Shown: one piece after another, positions 52,003 to 61,027 of the stretch
Position numbering within the stretch: position 1 is the first letter of the stretch
Layout of the letters: each line of letters starts with the position of its first letter
The notes under the pieces: generated by a model
Database searches by the model: none
Seen by the model: only the letters and a program-made list of their open reading frames with translations
What the model was told of the DNA's origin: nothing
Program-made: the position numbers and the translations under genes
Assembly: GCA_035630295.1 (NCBI GenBank)
Contig: DASQKY010000042.1
Coordinates: 248,001-312,000 of the forward strand
DNA from: Acidimicrobiales bacterium
GTDB taxonomy: Bacteria > Actinomycetota > Acidimicrobiia > Acidimicrobiales > Iamiaceae
Reading direction: 5' to 3'
Length of the DNA: 64,000 nucleotides

Positions 52003-52702
52003 CCTGCTGGAGCTGGAGGAGGTCACCGGCGGCTACGGCGCCGTCACCGTGCTGCGGGGCATCGACCTGACCGTGGCCGAGGGCGAGGTGGTGGTGGTCC
52101 TGGGGGCCAACGGGGCGGGCAAGACCACCACCCTGCGGGCCATCACCGGCGAGATCGCCACCGGGGGCGCCGTCCGCTTCGCCGGCCAGGCCCTGGCCCG
52201 TTCGCCGGAGAAGGTGGCCCGGGCCGGCATCGCCCACGTGCCCCAGGGTCGGGGCACGTTCGGGGACCTGACCACCGACGAGAACATGCGCCTGGGGGCG
52301 GTGCTGCGCTCCGACGGCGACATCCGTCGCGACATCGCCCACTGGTACGAGGTGTTCCCCCGGCTGGGCGAGCGCCGCGACCAGGCCGCCGGCTCCATGA
52401 GCGGCGGCGAGCAGCAGATGCTGGCCATCGCCCGGGCCATGATGCTGCGACCCCACCTGCTCCTGCTGGACGAGCCGTCGCTGGGCCTGGCCCCCCTCAT
52501 CACCCGGGACCTGTTCGCCCGCCTGGGCCAGCTCAACCGCGACGACGGCCTCACCGTCCTGGTGGTCGAGCAGAACGCCAACCTGGCCCTGGACATCGGG
52601 CACCGGGCCTACGTGCTGGAGACCGGGCAGATCGTCGCCTCGGGCCCGGCCGACGAGCTGCGCGGCGACGACGCCATCCGCAAGGCCTACCTGGGGTTCT
52701 GA
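51995..52702 (+). CDS. livF: Branched-chain amino acid-type ABC transporter ATPase LivF
   Basis: 235 residues, normal length. Walker A GANGAGKTT, VPQGRGTFGDLTTDENM, signature MSGGEQQMLAIARA, Walker B LLLLDEPSLGLAP and VVEQNANLAL are diagnostic of LivF. It pairs with LivG under the LivHM channel. Confidence 0.92.
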   Translation: MADLLELEEVTGGYGAVTVLRGIDLTVAEGEVVVVLGANGAGKTTTLRAITGEIATGGAVRFAGQALARSPEKVARAGIAHVPQGRGTFGDLTTDENMRLGAVLRSDGDIRRDIAHWYEVFPRLGERRDQAAGSMSGGEQQMLAIARAMMLRPHLLLLDEPSLGLAPLITRDLFARLGQLNRDDGLTVLVVEQNANLALDIGHRAYVLETGQIVASGPADELRGDDAIRKAYLGF

Positions 52703-52705
52703 TCC

Positions 52706-53626
52706 GTGGACCTGTTCATCCGCTACGTCCTCAACGGGGTCGGCAACGGGGCCGTCTACGCCTCGGTGGCCCTGGCCCTGGTGCTCATCTTCCGCACCAC
52801 CGGGCTGCTCAACCTGGCCCAGGGCGAGATGGCGCTCTTCTCCACCTACTTCGCCTGGAAGCTCACCTCCCTGGGCCTGTCCGTCTTCGTGGCCATCCCC
52901 CTCACCGTGGTGGCCAGCATGGTGGGCGGGGCCGTCATCGAGCGGGTGCTCATCCGGCCGGTGCACGGGCCCGACAAGAGCCCCCTCAACGTGCTGATCG
53001 TGATGCTGGGCATGTTCCTGGCCCTCAACGCCCTGGCCCAACTGGTCTTCAGCGACGACGCCGAGCCCATGCCCAAGCCCTGGGCCTCGGTGTCCTCGCC
53101 CGGCGACCCCACCGGCGCCGACCGCATCGTCGAGCTGCTGGGAGTGCGGTTCTCGTGGTCGGTGATCGGCCTGGTCGTCGCCCTGCTGGCCGAGTGCGCC
53201 CTGCTCTACGTGCTGTTCCAACGGACCAAGGTGGGCCTGAAGCTGCGGGCGGTGGCCTCCAACGGCGCCTCGGCCCGCCTGGTCGGCATCAACTCCTCGG
53301 CCATGCTTATGCTGGGCTGGGCCCTGGCCGCCGGGCTGGGGGCCCTGGCCGGCTCCCTGGTGGCCGCCGACCGGGGCTCGGTCAACCCCGGGCTCATGGC
53401 CGTGGTCCTGGTGTACTCCTTCGCCGCCGCCGCCCTGGGCGGCTTCGACAGCCCGGTGGGGGCGGTGGTGGGGGGCATGATCGTGGCCATCGCCGAGGCC
53501 CTGACCACCGGCTACGTGAAGGCCCTGTCCACCATCGAGCTGGTGGTCCCCTTCGCCCTCATCCTCCTGGTCCTGGTGGTGCGCCCCACCGGCCTCTTCG
53601 GCAAGAAGGTGGTGGAGCGCGTATGA
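52706..53626 (+). CDS. livH: Branched-chain amino acid-type ABC transporter permease LivH
   Basis: 306 residues, about eight membrane helices. NGVGNGAVYASVALALVLIFRTTGLLNLAQGEMAL at the start and LRAVASNGASARLVGINSS in the cytoplasmic loop are typical of LivH. The GTG lies 3 nt after the livF stop, and its own stop overlaps livM (ATGA). Confidence 0.92.
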   Translation: MDLFIRYVLNGVGNGAVYASVALALVLIFRTTGLLNLAQGEMALFSTYFAWKLTSLGLSVFVAIPLTVVASMVGGAVIERVLIRPVHGPDKSPLNVLIVMLGMFLALNALAQLVFSDDAEPMPKPWASVSSPGDPTGADRIVELLGVRFSWSVIGLVVALLAECALLYVLFQRTKVGLKLRAVASNGASARLVGINSSAMLMLGWALAAGLGALAGSLVAADRGSVNPGLMAVVLVYSFAAAALGGFDSPVGAVVGGMIVAIAEALTTGYVKALSTIELVVPFALILLVLVVRPTGLFGKKVVERV

Positions 53627-54708
53627 GCCGGACCCACCTCCGCATCGCCCTCGGCGTGGTGGTGGCCGCGGCCGCCCTCTACGCCCCGTACTACTTCCAG
53701 CCGACCATGAACCAGGAGCTGTCCCGGGCCCTGTACTTCGCCGTCGCGGCCATGGGGCTGAACCTGCTGACCGGGTTCAACGGCCAGGTGTCGATCGGCC
53801 ACGGGGCCTTCTTCGGGGTGGGGGCCTTCACCACCGCCATCCTCATGGACAGCCACGGGATGACCTTCGAGCTGACCATCCCCCTGGCCGCCCTGTTGGC
53901 CGCCGCGGTGGGGGTGTTGGTCGGCATCCCCGCCCTGCGGGTCCGGGGCCTCTACCTGGCCCTGGTCACCCTGGGCCTGGCCGTGCTGTTCCCCCGCATC
54001 GGCCAGAAGTACGTCAAGGGCCGGGGTGGGGTGGCCCTGGTCCGCCCCGACCGCGACGGCTTCGACTCGCTCCTCGACGCCCTGGCCAACGACCAGTGGC
54101 AGTACCTCGAGTGCCTGGCCATCGCCGCCGTGTTGTTCCTCCTGGCCTACAACCTGACCCGCTCCCGCATCGGCCGGGCCATGGTGGCGGTGCGGGACCA
54201 GGAGGTGGCGGCCTCGACGGTGGGCGTGAACCTGGCCCGGGTCAAGGTCGGGGCCTTCGCCCTGTCGGCCGCCTACGCCGGCGTGGCCGGGTCGCTGTCG
54301 GTGATGGTGGACCGGGCCGCCGATGCCACCGATCCCACCGTGGCCTTCCGCAACTCGATCGAGTTCCTCGTCGCCGTGGTCATCGGCGGGACGGCCACCA
54401 TCGCCGGCCCGGCCATCGGGGCCCTGGTCGTGGTCCTGCTCCGGCGGGAGACCGACGGCCTCATCGAGGGCAAGGAGGTGCTGTCGCCGGCCATCTTCGG
54501 CGCCGCCCTCATCGCCATGATCTACGTCCTGCCCGGCGGGGTGGTCGGCGGGCTGCGCAAGCTCACCGACCGGATCCTGCCGGCCCGGGACGGCGAGCCC
54601 CCCGGCCCGGTGGCGGCGGCCGCCCTCGAACCCGAGGCGGTGGCCACCCCCGGCGGGGCCGGAGCGGGCCCGCACACCCGAGCCCCCACTACCAAGGAGA
54701 AACCATGA
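53623..54708 (+). CDS. livM: Branched-chain amino acid-type ABC transporter permease LivM
   Basis: 361 residues. ALYFAVAAMGLNLLTGFNGQVSIGHGAFFGVGAF and MVAVRDQEVAASTVGVNLARVKVGAFALSAAYAGVAGSL are LivM hallmarks. A cytoplasmic Pro/Ala/Glu tail of ~40 residues follows the last helix. Its stop overlaps the livK ATG (ATGA), while AAGGAGA for livK lies inside the livM end. Confidence 0.92.
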   Translation: MSRTHLRIALGVVVAAAALYAPYYFQPTMNQELSRALYFAVAAMGLNLLTGFNGQVSIGHGAFFGVGAFTTAILMDSHGMTFELTIPLAALLAAAVGVLVGIPALRVRGLYLALVTLGLAVLFPRIGQKYVKGRGGVALVRPDRDGFDSLLDALANDQWQYLECLAIAAVLFLLAYNLTRSRIGRAMVAVRDQEVAASTVGVNLARVKVGAFALSAAYAGVAGSLSVMVDRAADATDPTVAFRNSIEFLVAVVIGGTATIAGPAIGALVVVLLRRETDGLIEGKEVLSPAIFGAALIAMIYVLPGGVVGGLRKLTDRILPARDGEPPGPVAAAALEPEAVATPGGAGAGPHTRAPTTKEKP

Positions 54709-56087
54709 AGCGATCCCGGATCCGAGGTCTGCTGGCGGTGCTGGCCGTCTTCGCCCTGCTGGCCGGTGCCTGCTCGAGCCGTGACGACTCCAGCGGCGAC
54801 GGCGGAGACGACACCGAGGCCGGGGGCGACAACGAGGACGGTGGGGGTGGCGCGTCCAGCATCGACACCGAGGACTGCGGCAGCGACCCCACCGTCCCCA
54901 TCGAGGGCGACACCATCAAGCTGGTCTCGTCGTACCCCCAGTCCGGCCTGACCGGCGCCTTCGCCGAGATCGCCCGGGGCTGGGCCGCCTACTTCGACAA
55001 GGTCAACGCCGAGGGCGGGGTGGAGATCGACGGCAAGAGCTACCAGATCGAGTTCGAGGACGCCGACGACGAGTACAACCCCCAGCAGACGGCGGCCAAC
55101 ATCGAGGAGCTGGTGGGCGCCGACGGCGGTGACGCCTTCGCCGTGTTCAGCGTGGTGGGCACGGCCAACAACATCAACATCCGGGACTTCCTGGGCGAGC
55201 TGTGCGTGCCCAACGTCTTCGCCGCCACCGGGTCGGTGGCGTGGGGCAACCCCGAGTACCCGTGGCTGATCGGGTCGACCCTGTCGCCCTACACGCTGGA
55301 GGCCCAGGCCTTCGCCACCTACCTGGAGGACAACCAGCCCGACGCCAAGGTGGCCATGCTCCGGCAGTCCGACGAGTTCGGGGCCACCTACGAGGAGGGC
55401 TTCCGCCGGGCCATCGAGGGCACCGACATCGAGCTGGTGGCGGTGGAGGCGTACCCGGTGGGCTCCGACGAGGTGAGCTCCCAGATGACCACCCTGGCCG
55501 GCAGCGGGGCCGACGCCTTCTTCAACGGCGGCACCCTGCTGGCCTGCCCGTCGGCCCTCACCGCCAAGCAGACCGAGGGCTGGGACGCCACCACCTGGGT
55601 CTCGGGCACCTGCATCTCCAAGACCCTCATGGGCATCGCCGGCGCCGCCGGCGACGACGTGCTCAGCATGACCAACCTCAAGGACCCGCAGAACCCCGAG
55701 TACGGGGACGACCCGGACATGCAGGCCTTCTTCGAGACGGTCGAGGAGCACCGCAGCGAGTTCAAGGGCCGCGAGCTCGACCTGGACAACGCCATCATCG
55801 CCTACGGCTACACCCAGGCCGAGCTGTTCGTGCAGGCCCTGCAGGACGCCGAGGCCCCCACCCGCCTGGCGGTCATGGAGGCCATCCGCAACATCGACGG
55901 CTACGAGGCCAGCCTGGCCCACGAGGGCGTGACCTTCACCACCGGGCCCGACGACGCCTTCATGGGCGAGTCGTTCGTGCTGGTGCAGTACGACGCGGCC
56001 GCCGGCCACTTCAGCGAGATCGGTGACCTGATCAAGCTGGAGGGCCAGACCGCGGACCTGACCCCCGAGGAGCTGATCACGGCCTAG
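54705..56087 (+). CDS. livK: Periplasmic-binding-type lipoprotein LivK of the ABC importer
   Basis: 460 residues. The signal peptide ends in the lipobox LLAGAC (Cys23). A very acidic, Gly/Asp-rich linker of ~30 residues tethers the domain. The Peripla_BP_6 fold is shown by LVSSYPQSGLTGAFAEIARGWAAYFDKVNAEGG, FAVFSVVGTANNINIRDFL and VAMLRQSDEFGATYEEGF. Ligand specificity cannot be read with certainty: amino acids, amides or short-chain compounds are all possible. It is last in livGFHMK and followed by a strong hairpin terminator. Confidence 0.92.
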   Translation: MKRSRIRGLLAVLAVFALLAGACSSRDDSSGDGGDDTEAGGDNEDGGGGASSIDTEDCGSDPTVPIEGDTIKLVSSYPQSGLTGAFAEIARGWAAYFDKVNAEGGVEIDGKSYQIEFEDADDEYNPQQTAANIEELVGADGGDAFAVFSVVGTANNINIRDFLGELCVPNVFAATGSVAWGNPEYPWLIGSTLSPYTLEAQAFATYLEDNQPDAKVAMLRQSDEFGATYEEGFRRAIEGTDIELVAVEAYPVGSDEVSSQMTTLAGSGADAFFNGGTLLACPSALTAKQTEGWDATTWVSGTCISKTLMGIAGAAGDDVLSMTNLKDPQNPEYGDDPDMQAFFETVEEHRSEFKGRELDLDNAIIAYGYTQAELFVQALQDAEAPTRLAVMEAIRNIDGYEASLAHEGVTFTTGPDDAFMGESFVLVQYDAAAGHFSEIGDLIKLEGQTADLTPEELITA

Positions 56088-56110
56088 CCGGCCAGCTCTC
56101 GTCCCGTCAC

Positions 56111-56142
56111 CGGGGCCCGGGGTTGCCAGACCCCGGGCCCCG
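56111..56142 (+). terminator. Strong hairpin terminator of the liv operon
   Basis: A 12-bp perfect stem (CGGGGCCCGGGG pairing with its complement) around an 8-nt loop begins 24 bp after the livK stop. Confidence 0.7.
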
Positions 56143-56160
56143 CCGCGTACGCCCCCGCCC

Positions 56161-56207
56161 GAACCGGGCATGGATGTGCCGGGACATCGGGCTCATCCAT
56201 GCTCGGA
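56161..56207. repeat. REP-like hairpin element A
   Basis: A 47-bp element whose ends (CCGGGCATGGATG and CATCCATGCTCGG) pair over 13 bp with one G-T. The loop holds GACATC. Its reverse complement aligns well with element B, 60 bp downstream. It lies between convergent genes livK and bioD. Confidence 0.65.
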
Positions 56208-56220
56208 TGCCGACGTTGGT

Positions 56221-56267
56221 GAACCGAGCACGAAAGAGCCGCGATGTCGGGTTCTCCCGTGCTCGGA
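56221..56267. repeat. REP-like hairpin element B, inverted relative to A
   Basis: A 47-bp element whose ends (CCGAGCACG and CGTGCTCGG) pair over 9 bp. The loop holds GATGTC, the exact complement of the loop of element A. It ends 14 bp before the bioD stop and would sit in the bioD mRNA 3' end. Confidence 0.65.
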
Positions 56268-56281
56268 ACGGGAGGGGGCGG

Positions 56282-56986
56282 TCAGGGCTGGAGGCGTCGG
56301 GCCAGGGCGGCCAGGTCGACGACCACGTCGAGGCCGTCCCCCTCCAGCACCTCCCGGTTGGCCCGGTGCAACGGGTCGGCGGGGTCGTAGCGGTTGAGCA
56401 CCACGACGGCGGCCGCGCCATCGGGGCCCAGGGCGGCCAGGCCGAGGCGCACGCCGTTGATGGTGCCCAGCCCGGCGTCGGCGACCAGCAGGAGCGTGTC
56501 GGGACCCAGGGCCCGGGCCAGGTCGAGGCTGGTGCCGTCGGCCGCCGCCGGGGACAGGACGCCACCGGCCGTCTCGACGAGGCCCACGTCCACCCCCGGC
56601 TCCTGGCCCGCACCGGTGGTCCCGCTCGGGGCCGACCGAGCGCTCTCCGGCCCCCGGTCGGGCCACAGCACCTCGGCGGCCAGGTCGGCCACGGTGAACG
56701 GGGGGCGGCCCAGGGTGGCGGCGGCCATGGGGGGGGCCATGGCCACCCCGTAGCGCCGGTGGGCCGGGCACACGGCCAAGGGGTCCTCGCCGGTGGCCCC
56801 GGCCAGGACCTCGGCGTCGGACGGAGCCGGGTCGTCGAGCTCGGCCGACTGGGCCGGCTTGCGGGCGGCCACGGTCGCACCCCCGGCCCGGAGCTGCTCC
56901 AGCAGCCGGGCCGCCACCCAGGTCTTGCCCACCTCGGTCCCCGTCCCCAGGACGGCCACCAGCCGGGTCGGGCGAGCCCCGGTCAC
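56282..56986 (-). CDS. bioD: Dethiobiotin synthetase
   Basis: 234 residues. The P-loop is GTGTEVGKT and the substrate Lys is in ARKPAQSAELDDP. VETAGGVLSP is the conserved E-[GA]-AGG motif, and VVVLNRYDP the guanine-site Asn region. It closes the ureido ring of biotin from DAPA and CO2 with ATP. The GTG overlaps the bioF stop by four bases, so bioA-F-D is one operon. bioB is not in the window. Confidence 0.93.
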   Translation of the reverse strand: MTGARPTRLVAVLGTGTEVGKTWVAARLLEQLRAGGATVAARKPAQSAELDDPAPSDAEVLAGATGEDPLAVCPAHRRYGVAMAPPMAAATLGRPPFTVADLAAEVLWPDRGPESARSAPSGTTGAGQEPGVDVGLVETAGGVLSPAAADGTSLDLARALGPDTLLLVADAGLGTINGVRLGLAALGPDGAAAVVVLNRYDPADPLHRANREVLEGDGLDVVVDLAALARRLQP

Positions 56987-58158
56987 GTCACCCCTCGGCC
57001 GGGACCGGCCCCGGGCAGGGCGGCCAGGGCCGCCACCAGGCGGTCGACCTGCGCGTCGGTGTGGGCCGCGGAGAGGGCCACCCGCAGGCGCGACGTCCCC
57101 GGGGCCACGGTCGGGGGCCGGATGGCCGGCACCAGCAGGCCCCGCTCCAGCAGGGTGGCCGCCGCCCCCAGGGCCGCCTCCTCGGCCCCCAGCACCACGG
57201 CCACGATGGGCGACGGGTGGCCGGGGCGGAGCCGGTCCACGTGGCCCCGCAGGCGGTCCACCAGGGCCTGGCCCTCGGCCGAGCGCACCACTTCCACCGC
57301 GGCCCGGGCCGCGGCGGCGTCGGCCGGCGACAGGCCGGTGGTGAAGATGAAAGAGCGGGCCACGTTGACCAGCAGGTCGCGCACCGGGGCCGAGCAGGCC
57401 ACCACCCCGCCCAGGGCGCCCAGGGCCTTGGACAGGGTCACGACGCGGACCAGCAGCAGCTCCGGGTGGTCGGCCGGGTCGAGGTCGGGCCCCAGCACGG
57501 CGTGGGCCTCGTCCAGCACCAGGGCCGCGCCGTGGCGGGTGCAGACCTCGGCCAGGCCGTCGAGGTCGGCCGTGTCGCCGTCCATGGAGAACACCGTGTC
57601 GGTGACCACCACGGTGGGCCGGTGGTCGTCGGCCAGCAGGCGGTCCAGGGCGGCCAGGTCGCGGTGGGGGGCGACGACCAGCTCGCCCCGGGCCAGGCGG
57701 CAGCCGTCGATGATGGAGGCGTGGTTCAGCTCATCGCTGACGACGCGGGTCCCGGGCCCGGCCAGGGCGGTCAGCACGCCCAGGTTGGCCATGTACCCGG
57801 TGGGGAAGGCGACCGCCGCCTCGGTGCCCTTCCAGGCCGCCACCGCCTCCTCCAGGTCGTGGTGCGGCGGCCGGGAGCCCACCACCAGGCGGGAGGACGT
57901 GGCCCCCGCCCCCCAGCGGTCGAGGGCGTCGTGGGCCGCCCCCACCACCGCGGGGTGGGCCGACAGCCCGAGGTAGTCGTTGGAGGCGAAGGAGGTGACG
58001 ACCCGGCCGTCGCCGCCGGCGGGGCCGGCCAGCACGCCCTCGGGCCCCAGGGCGTCGAAGGGGCGCACGTCCCGCCACCGCCCGGCGGCCCGCACGGCGT
58101 CGAGCCGGCGGGCCACCTCGGGGGCCACCTTGCCCGCCTCACGGCCGCCGGTGCTCAC
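56983..58158 (-). CDS. bioF: 8-amino-7-oxononanoate synthase
   Basis: 391 residues of the alpha-oxoamine synthase family. SFASNDYLGLSAHPAV, the PLP-stacking NHASIIDG, VVTDTVFSMDGDTADL, VLDEAHAVLG and the PLP-binding Lys (~243) in TLSKALGALGG are all present. It condenses pimeloyl-ACP or pimeloyl-CoA with alanine. The start is the GTG at 58158, or the ATG at 58179, which would overlap bioA by 14 nt. Confidence 0.93.
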   Translation of the reverse strand: MSTGGREAGKVAPEVARRLDAVRAAGRWRDVRPFDALGPEGVLAGPAGGDGRVVTSFASNDYLGLSAHPAVVGAAHDALDRWGAGATSSRLVVGSRPPHHDLEEAVAAWKGTEAAVAFPTGYMANLGVLTALAGPGTRVVSDELNHASIIDGCRLARGELVVAPHRDLAALDRLLADDHRPTVVVTDTVFSMDGDTADLDGLAEVCTRHGAALVLDEAHAVLGPDLDPADHPELLLVRVVTLSKALGALGGVVACSAPVRDLLVNVARSFIFTTGLSPADAAAARAAVEVVRSAEGQALVDRLRGHVDRLRPGHPSPIVAVVLGAEEAALGAAATLLERGLLVPAIRPPTVAPGTSRLRVALSAAHTDAQVDRLVAALAALPGAGPGRGVT

Positions 58159-58165
58159 CGTGGGA

Positions 58166-59476
58166 TCAGGCGCGCACATCGGCGATGGCGGCGGCCACGG
58201 CGTCGACGATGCGGTCGATCTCCCCGGCCGTGGTCGTGAGCGGGGGCACCAGCACCACCACGTCGCCCAGGGGCCGGACCAGGACACCGCGCTCGACGCA
58301 CCCGGCGCTGACCCGCCGGCCCCAGCGCAGGCCCTCGGTGGGCGGGGCCAGCTCGACGCCGGCCATCAGCCCCTGCTGGCGGACCTCGGCCACGCCGGGG
58401 AGGCCGGCCACCCGGGCGGCCAGGCCGGCGGCCAGCTGGGCGGCCCGGGCCCGCACGTTGGCCAGCACGTCCCACTCGTCGATGAGGGCCAGGTGGCGGG
58501 TGGCCACCGCCGCGGCCAGGGCGTTCCCCCCGTAGGAGTGGCCGTGGTAGAGGGTCTTCTCCGAGAGGTCCTCGCCCCGGAAGGCCCGGTGCACGGGGCC
58601 GGACGCCACCGTGGCCGCCATGGCCAGGTAGCCGCCGGTGATGCCCTTGCCCAGGCACATCAGGTCGGGCCGGACGCCGGCCTGCTCGCAGGCGAACAGG
58701 GTGCCGGTGCGGCCGAAGCCGGTGGCCACCTCATCGGCGATGAGCAGCACCCCGTGGGCCCGGCAGGCGTCGGCCACGGCCCGCAGCGCCTCCGGCGGGT
58801 GGGTGCGGATGCCGGCCGCTCCCTGCACCAGGGGCTCGACCACCACCGCGGCCAACCGGTCGGCGTGGGCGGCGATGGCGGCCACCGCGGCCTCGGGCCC
58901 GCCGGGCTGGTCGAGGCCGGGCGTGCGCCGGCAGGCGAAGCGGAGCGGGTCGAACACGTCGGTGCCGAAGCCGCCGTCGCCCACCGAGAGCGACCCCATG
59001 GTGTCGCCGTGGTAGGCCCCGCCGAAGGCCAGGTAGGTGGTGCGGCCGGCCACCCCCTGGTTGGTCCAGAACTGGAAGGCGATCTTGAGGGCCTGCTCCA
59101 CCGCCGCCGCCCCGTCCGCCGCGAACAGGAAGCGGGGGTCGTCGAGGGGCACCCGGGGGGCCAGGGCCTCGGCCAGCTCGACCGCGGCCACGTTGCCGTT
59201 GCCCAGCAGGGTGGTGTGGGCCACCTTGTCGATCTGGGCCCGCAGGGCGTCGTCCAGCTCGGGCACCCGGTGGCCCAGGGTGGTGACCCACAGCGACGAG
59301 ATGGCGTCCAGGTAGCGGCGCCCCTCGACGTCGATCACCTCGCGCCCCTCGGCCCGGTCGATGATCACCGGGCGGTTGCCGGCGAAGGCCGCCATCTGGG
59401 TGAAGCCGTGCCACACCACCGCCTCGTCGCGGGCCACCCAGTCGTCGTGCGACCCGGCCGGGGGAGCGGTGGACAT
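58166..59476 (-). CDS. bioA: Adenosylmethionine-8-amino-7-oxononanoate aminotransferase
   Basis: 436 residues. WHGFTQMA and RRYLDAISSLWVTTLGHR near the start, GAYHGDTMGSLSVG, VVVEPLVQGAAGI, LIADEVATGFGRTGTLFACE and the PLP Lys (~276) in CLGKGITGGYLAMA mark BioA. It makes DAPA using S-adenosylmethionine as amino donor. It is the first gene of bioAFD; a TAGCGT -10 element lies 9 bp before the ATG. Confidence 0.94.
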   Translation of the reverse strand: MSTAPPAGSHDDWVARDEAVVWHGFTQMAAFAGNRPVIIDRAEGREVIDVEGRRYLDAISSLWVTTLGHRVPELDDALRAQIDKVAHTTLLGNGNVAAVELAEALAPRVPLDDPRFLFAADGAAAVEQALKIAFQFWTNQGVAGRTTYLAFGGAYHGDTMGSLSVGDGGFGTDVFDPLRFACRRTPGLDQPGGPEAAVAAIAAHADRLAAVVVEPLVQGAAGIRTHPPEALRAVADACRAHGVLLIADEVATGFGRTGTLFACEQAGVRPDLMCLGKGITGGYLAMAATVASGPVHRAFRGEDLSEKTLYHGHSYGGNALAAAVATRHLALIDEWDVLANVRARAAQLAAGLAARVAGLPGVAEVRQQGLMAGVELAPPTEGLRWGRRVSAGCVERGVLVRPLGDVVVLVPPLTTTAGEIDRIVDAVAAAIADVRA

Positions 59477-59485
59477 CGAGGAGCG

Positions 59486-59491
59486 ACGCTA
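59486..59491 (-). promoter_or_regulatory. -10 element TAGCGT of the bio operon
   Basis: The minus strand reads TCGGTAGCGT, then 9 bp, then the bioA ATG. No obvious BirA or BioQ palindrome is seen around it. Confidence 0.5.
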
Positions 59492-59606
59492 CCGACACCC
59501 CCCGCACCGGGCCACATCCCTGCCGGCCCGGTGGGGGCCGGCGCGCCCATCCGATCGGGCCCGTCCGATCGGCCCATCCGTGGCCCGGCCGTGTGGCCCG
59601 GCCGGG

Positions 59607-60251
59607 TCAGGGCCCGGGGGGAGGGCTGGCGTCGCCGTCGGGGCGTCGGGCCAGCCAGGCCGGGGGCGGGGCGGCATCGGCCAGCGACCGGCGCAGGCGC
59701 TCGATCTCGGCCACCTCACCCAGGCGCCCCGACAGGGCCCGCAGGTTGGTGGCCACCCCGGCCTGGGGCCGCCGGCCCCGGGCCAGGGCCACGACGAAGC
59801 GCAGGGCCGCCCGCAGCGACACCGGCACCCCGGCGGCGGCCAGGGCCTCCTTCAGCCGCCCCCGGGCCGCCGCGGCCTCGGCCCGCAGGTGCCGGGCCCG
59901 GCGGGGCAGGGCCAGGCGCCGCAGCGCCCAGGCCCCGGCGGCCAGGGCCAGGCGGCCGGCCACCGCGGCCAGCACCACCAGCACCCCCAGCACGACGAGG
60001 GGCCAGAACAGGATGCCGGCCAACCCGACGGCCAGGCCGGCGAGCCCGACGATCCAGGCCACCACGGCGAAGCCCTCCAGCCGTTGGGCGGCCACCTCGG
60101 CGGCCACCCAACGGGCCAGCACCAGGCCCTGCGAGGCGGTGGCCGCCCACCCGCCGTCGCCCGCGGTGGCCGCCGCCGCAAGCCCGTCGGGCGGGCCGGG
60201 CGGCGGGCCGTCCGGTGGGTCGGGCGGGGGGCCGGGGGGCACGGCGGTCAT
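59607..60251 (-). CDS. Membrane protein of unknown function
   Basis: 214 residues. A Pro/Gly-rich start (~35 residues) is followed by two close membrane helices (VVAWIVGLAGLAVGLAGILFWPLVVLGVLVVLAAVAG), then a long basic Ala/Arg-rich helical region in the cytoplasm (about 100 residues). I do not recognise a family. The ATG overlaps the stop of the HEAT-repeat gene (ATGA), so the two are co-translated and may interact. Confidence 0.6.
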   Translation of the reverse strand: MTAVPPGPPPDPPDGPPPGPPDGLAAAATAGDGGWAATASQGLVLARWVAAEVAAQRLEGFAVVAWIVGLAGLAVGLAGILFWPLVVLGVLVVLAAVAGRLALAAGAWALRRLALPRRARHLRAEAAAARGRLKEALAAAGVPVSLRAALRFVVALARGRRPQAGVATNLRALSGRLGEVAEIERLRRSLADAAPPPAWLARRPDGDASPPPGP

Positions 60252-60940
60252 CGGAGGAGGTCCTCGGCGGCCTGGCGGACCTGCCAATCACGGTCGGCGG
60301 TGGCCCGCCGAAGGGCGGTGTCGACCTCGGGGCCGGTGAAGGGGGCCAGGGCCAGCACGGCCCGGCGGCGGACGGTGGCCTTGTCGCCGGTGGCGGCCAG
60401 CACCGCCGGCAGCCCGGCCTCGTCCCCGATGGCCCCCAGGGCGGCCACCGCGGCCTCCCGCACCAGGGCGTCGTCGTGGCCCGTGGCCAGGGCGGCCAGG
60501 CGGGCCACGGCCCCCGGCTCGGCCGGCCGGCGCTCGCCGCTGGCCCATGCCGCCACCTCGACCACGGTCGGGTCCTCGTCGTCGAGGAGGGGGAGGAGGC
60601 TGACCCCCTCGGGCCCGGCGCCGGTCCCGTCCGGGCCGGCCAGGGCGGCCACCTCCTCGGCGGCCCGGCGTCGCACCGCCGGCGCCCGGTCGGCCAGCGC
60701 GGCCCGCAGGGCGTCGGTGTCGAGGGCCCCGGCGCGGCGCAGCGCGCCCAGGGCGGTGGCCCGCACCGACGGGTGGGGGTCGTCCAGGCCCACCCGGGCC
60801 GCGTCGGCGTCGCCGCGATGGCCGGCCTCGGCCACCGCGGTGCGCCGGGCGGTGGCGCCCTCGTCGGGCTCGGAGCCGACATCGGCGGTGGTGGGGGGAG
60901 GGGCGGCGGGCGGTGGGCCCGCCGGCGGGGTGCGGCCCAT
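60248..60940 (-). CDS. HEAT-repeat protein
   Basis: 230 residues. After a Pro/Ala-rich start there are about five HEAT/PBS-lyase-type repeats, for example DPHPSVRATALGALRRAG, DRAPAVRRRAAEEVAALAG, GHDDALVREAAVAALGAIGD and TADRDWQVRQAAEDLLR. Such arrays are binding scaffolds; no catalytic motif is seen. It forms an operon with the downstream membrane protein and diverges from the YlbL-like protease gene 87 bp away. Confidence 0.8.
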   Translation of the reverse strand: MGRTPPAGPPPAAPPPTTADVGSEPDEGATARRTAVAEAGHRGDADAARVGLDDPHPSVRATALGALRRAGALDTDALRAALADRAPAVRRRAAEEVAALAGPDGTGAGPEGVSLLPLLDDEDPTVVEVAAWASGERRPAEPGAVARLAALATGHDDALVREAAVAALGAIGDEAGLPAVLAATGDKATVRRRAVLALAPFTGPEVDTALRRATADRDWQVRQAAEDLLR

Positions 60941-61027
60941 CTGACCAGTCGACCACGTCCCGGCCGGCGGGGCGCGCTCCACCGTGCCGAGCGCCGCCCG
61001 CTCCCGGTCTGGCAGGCTCTCTCCCTC

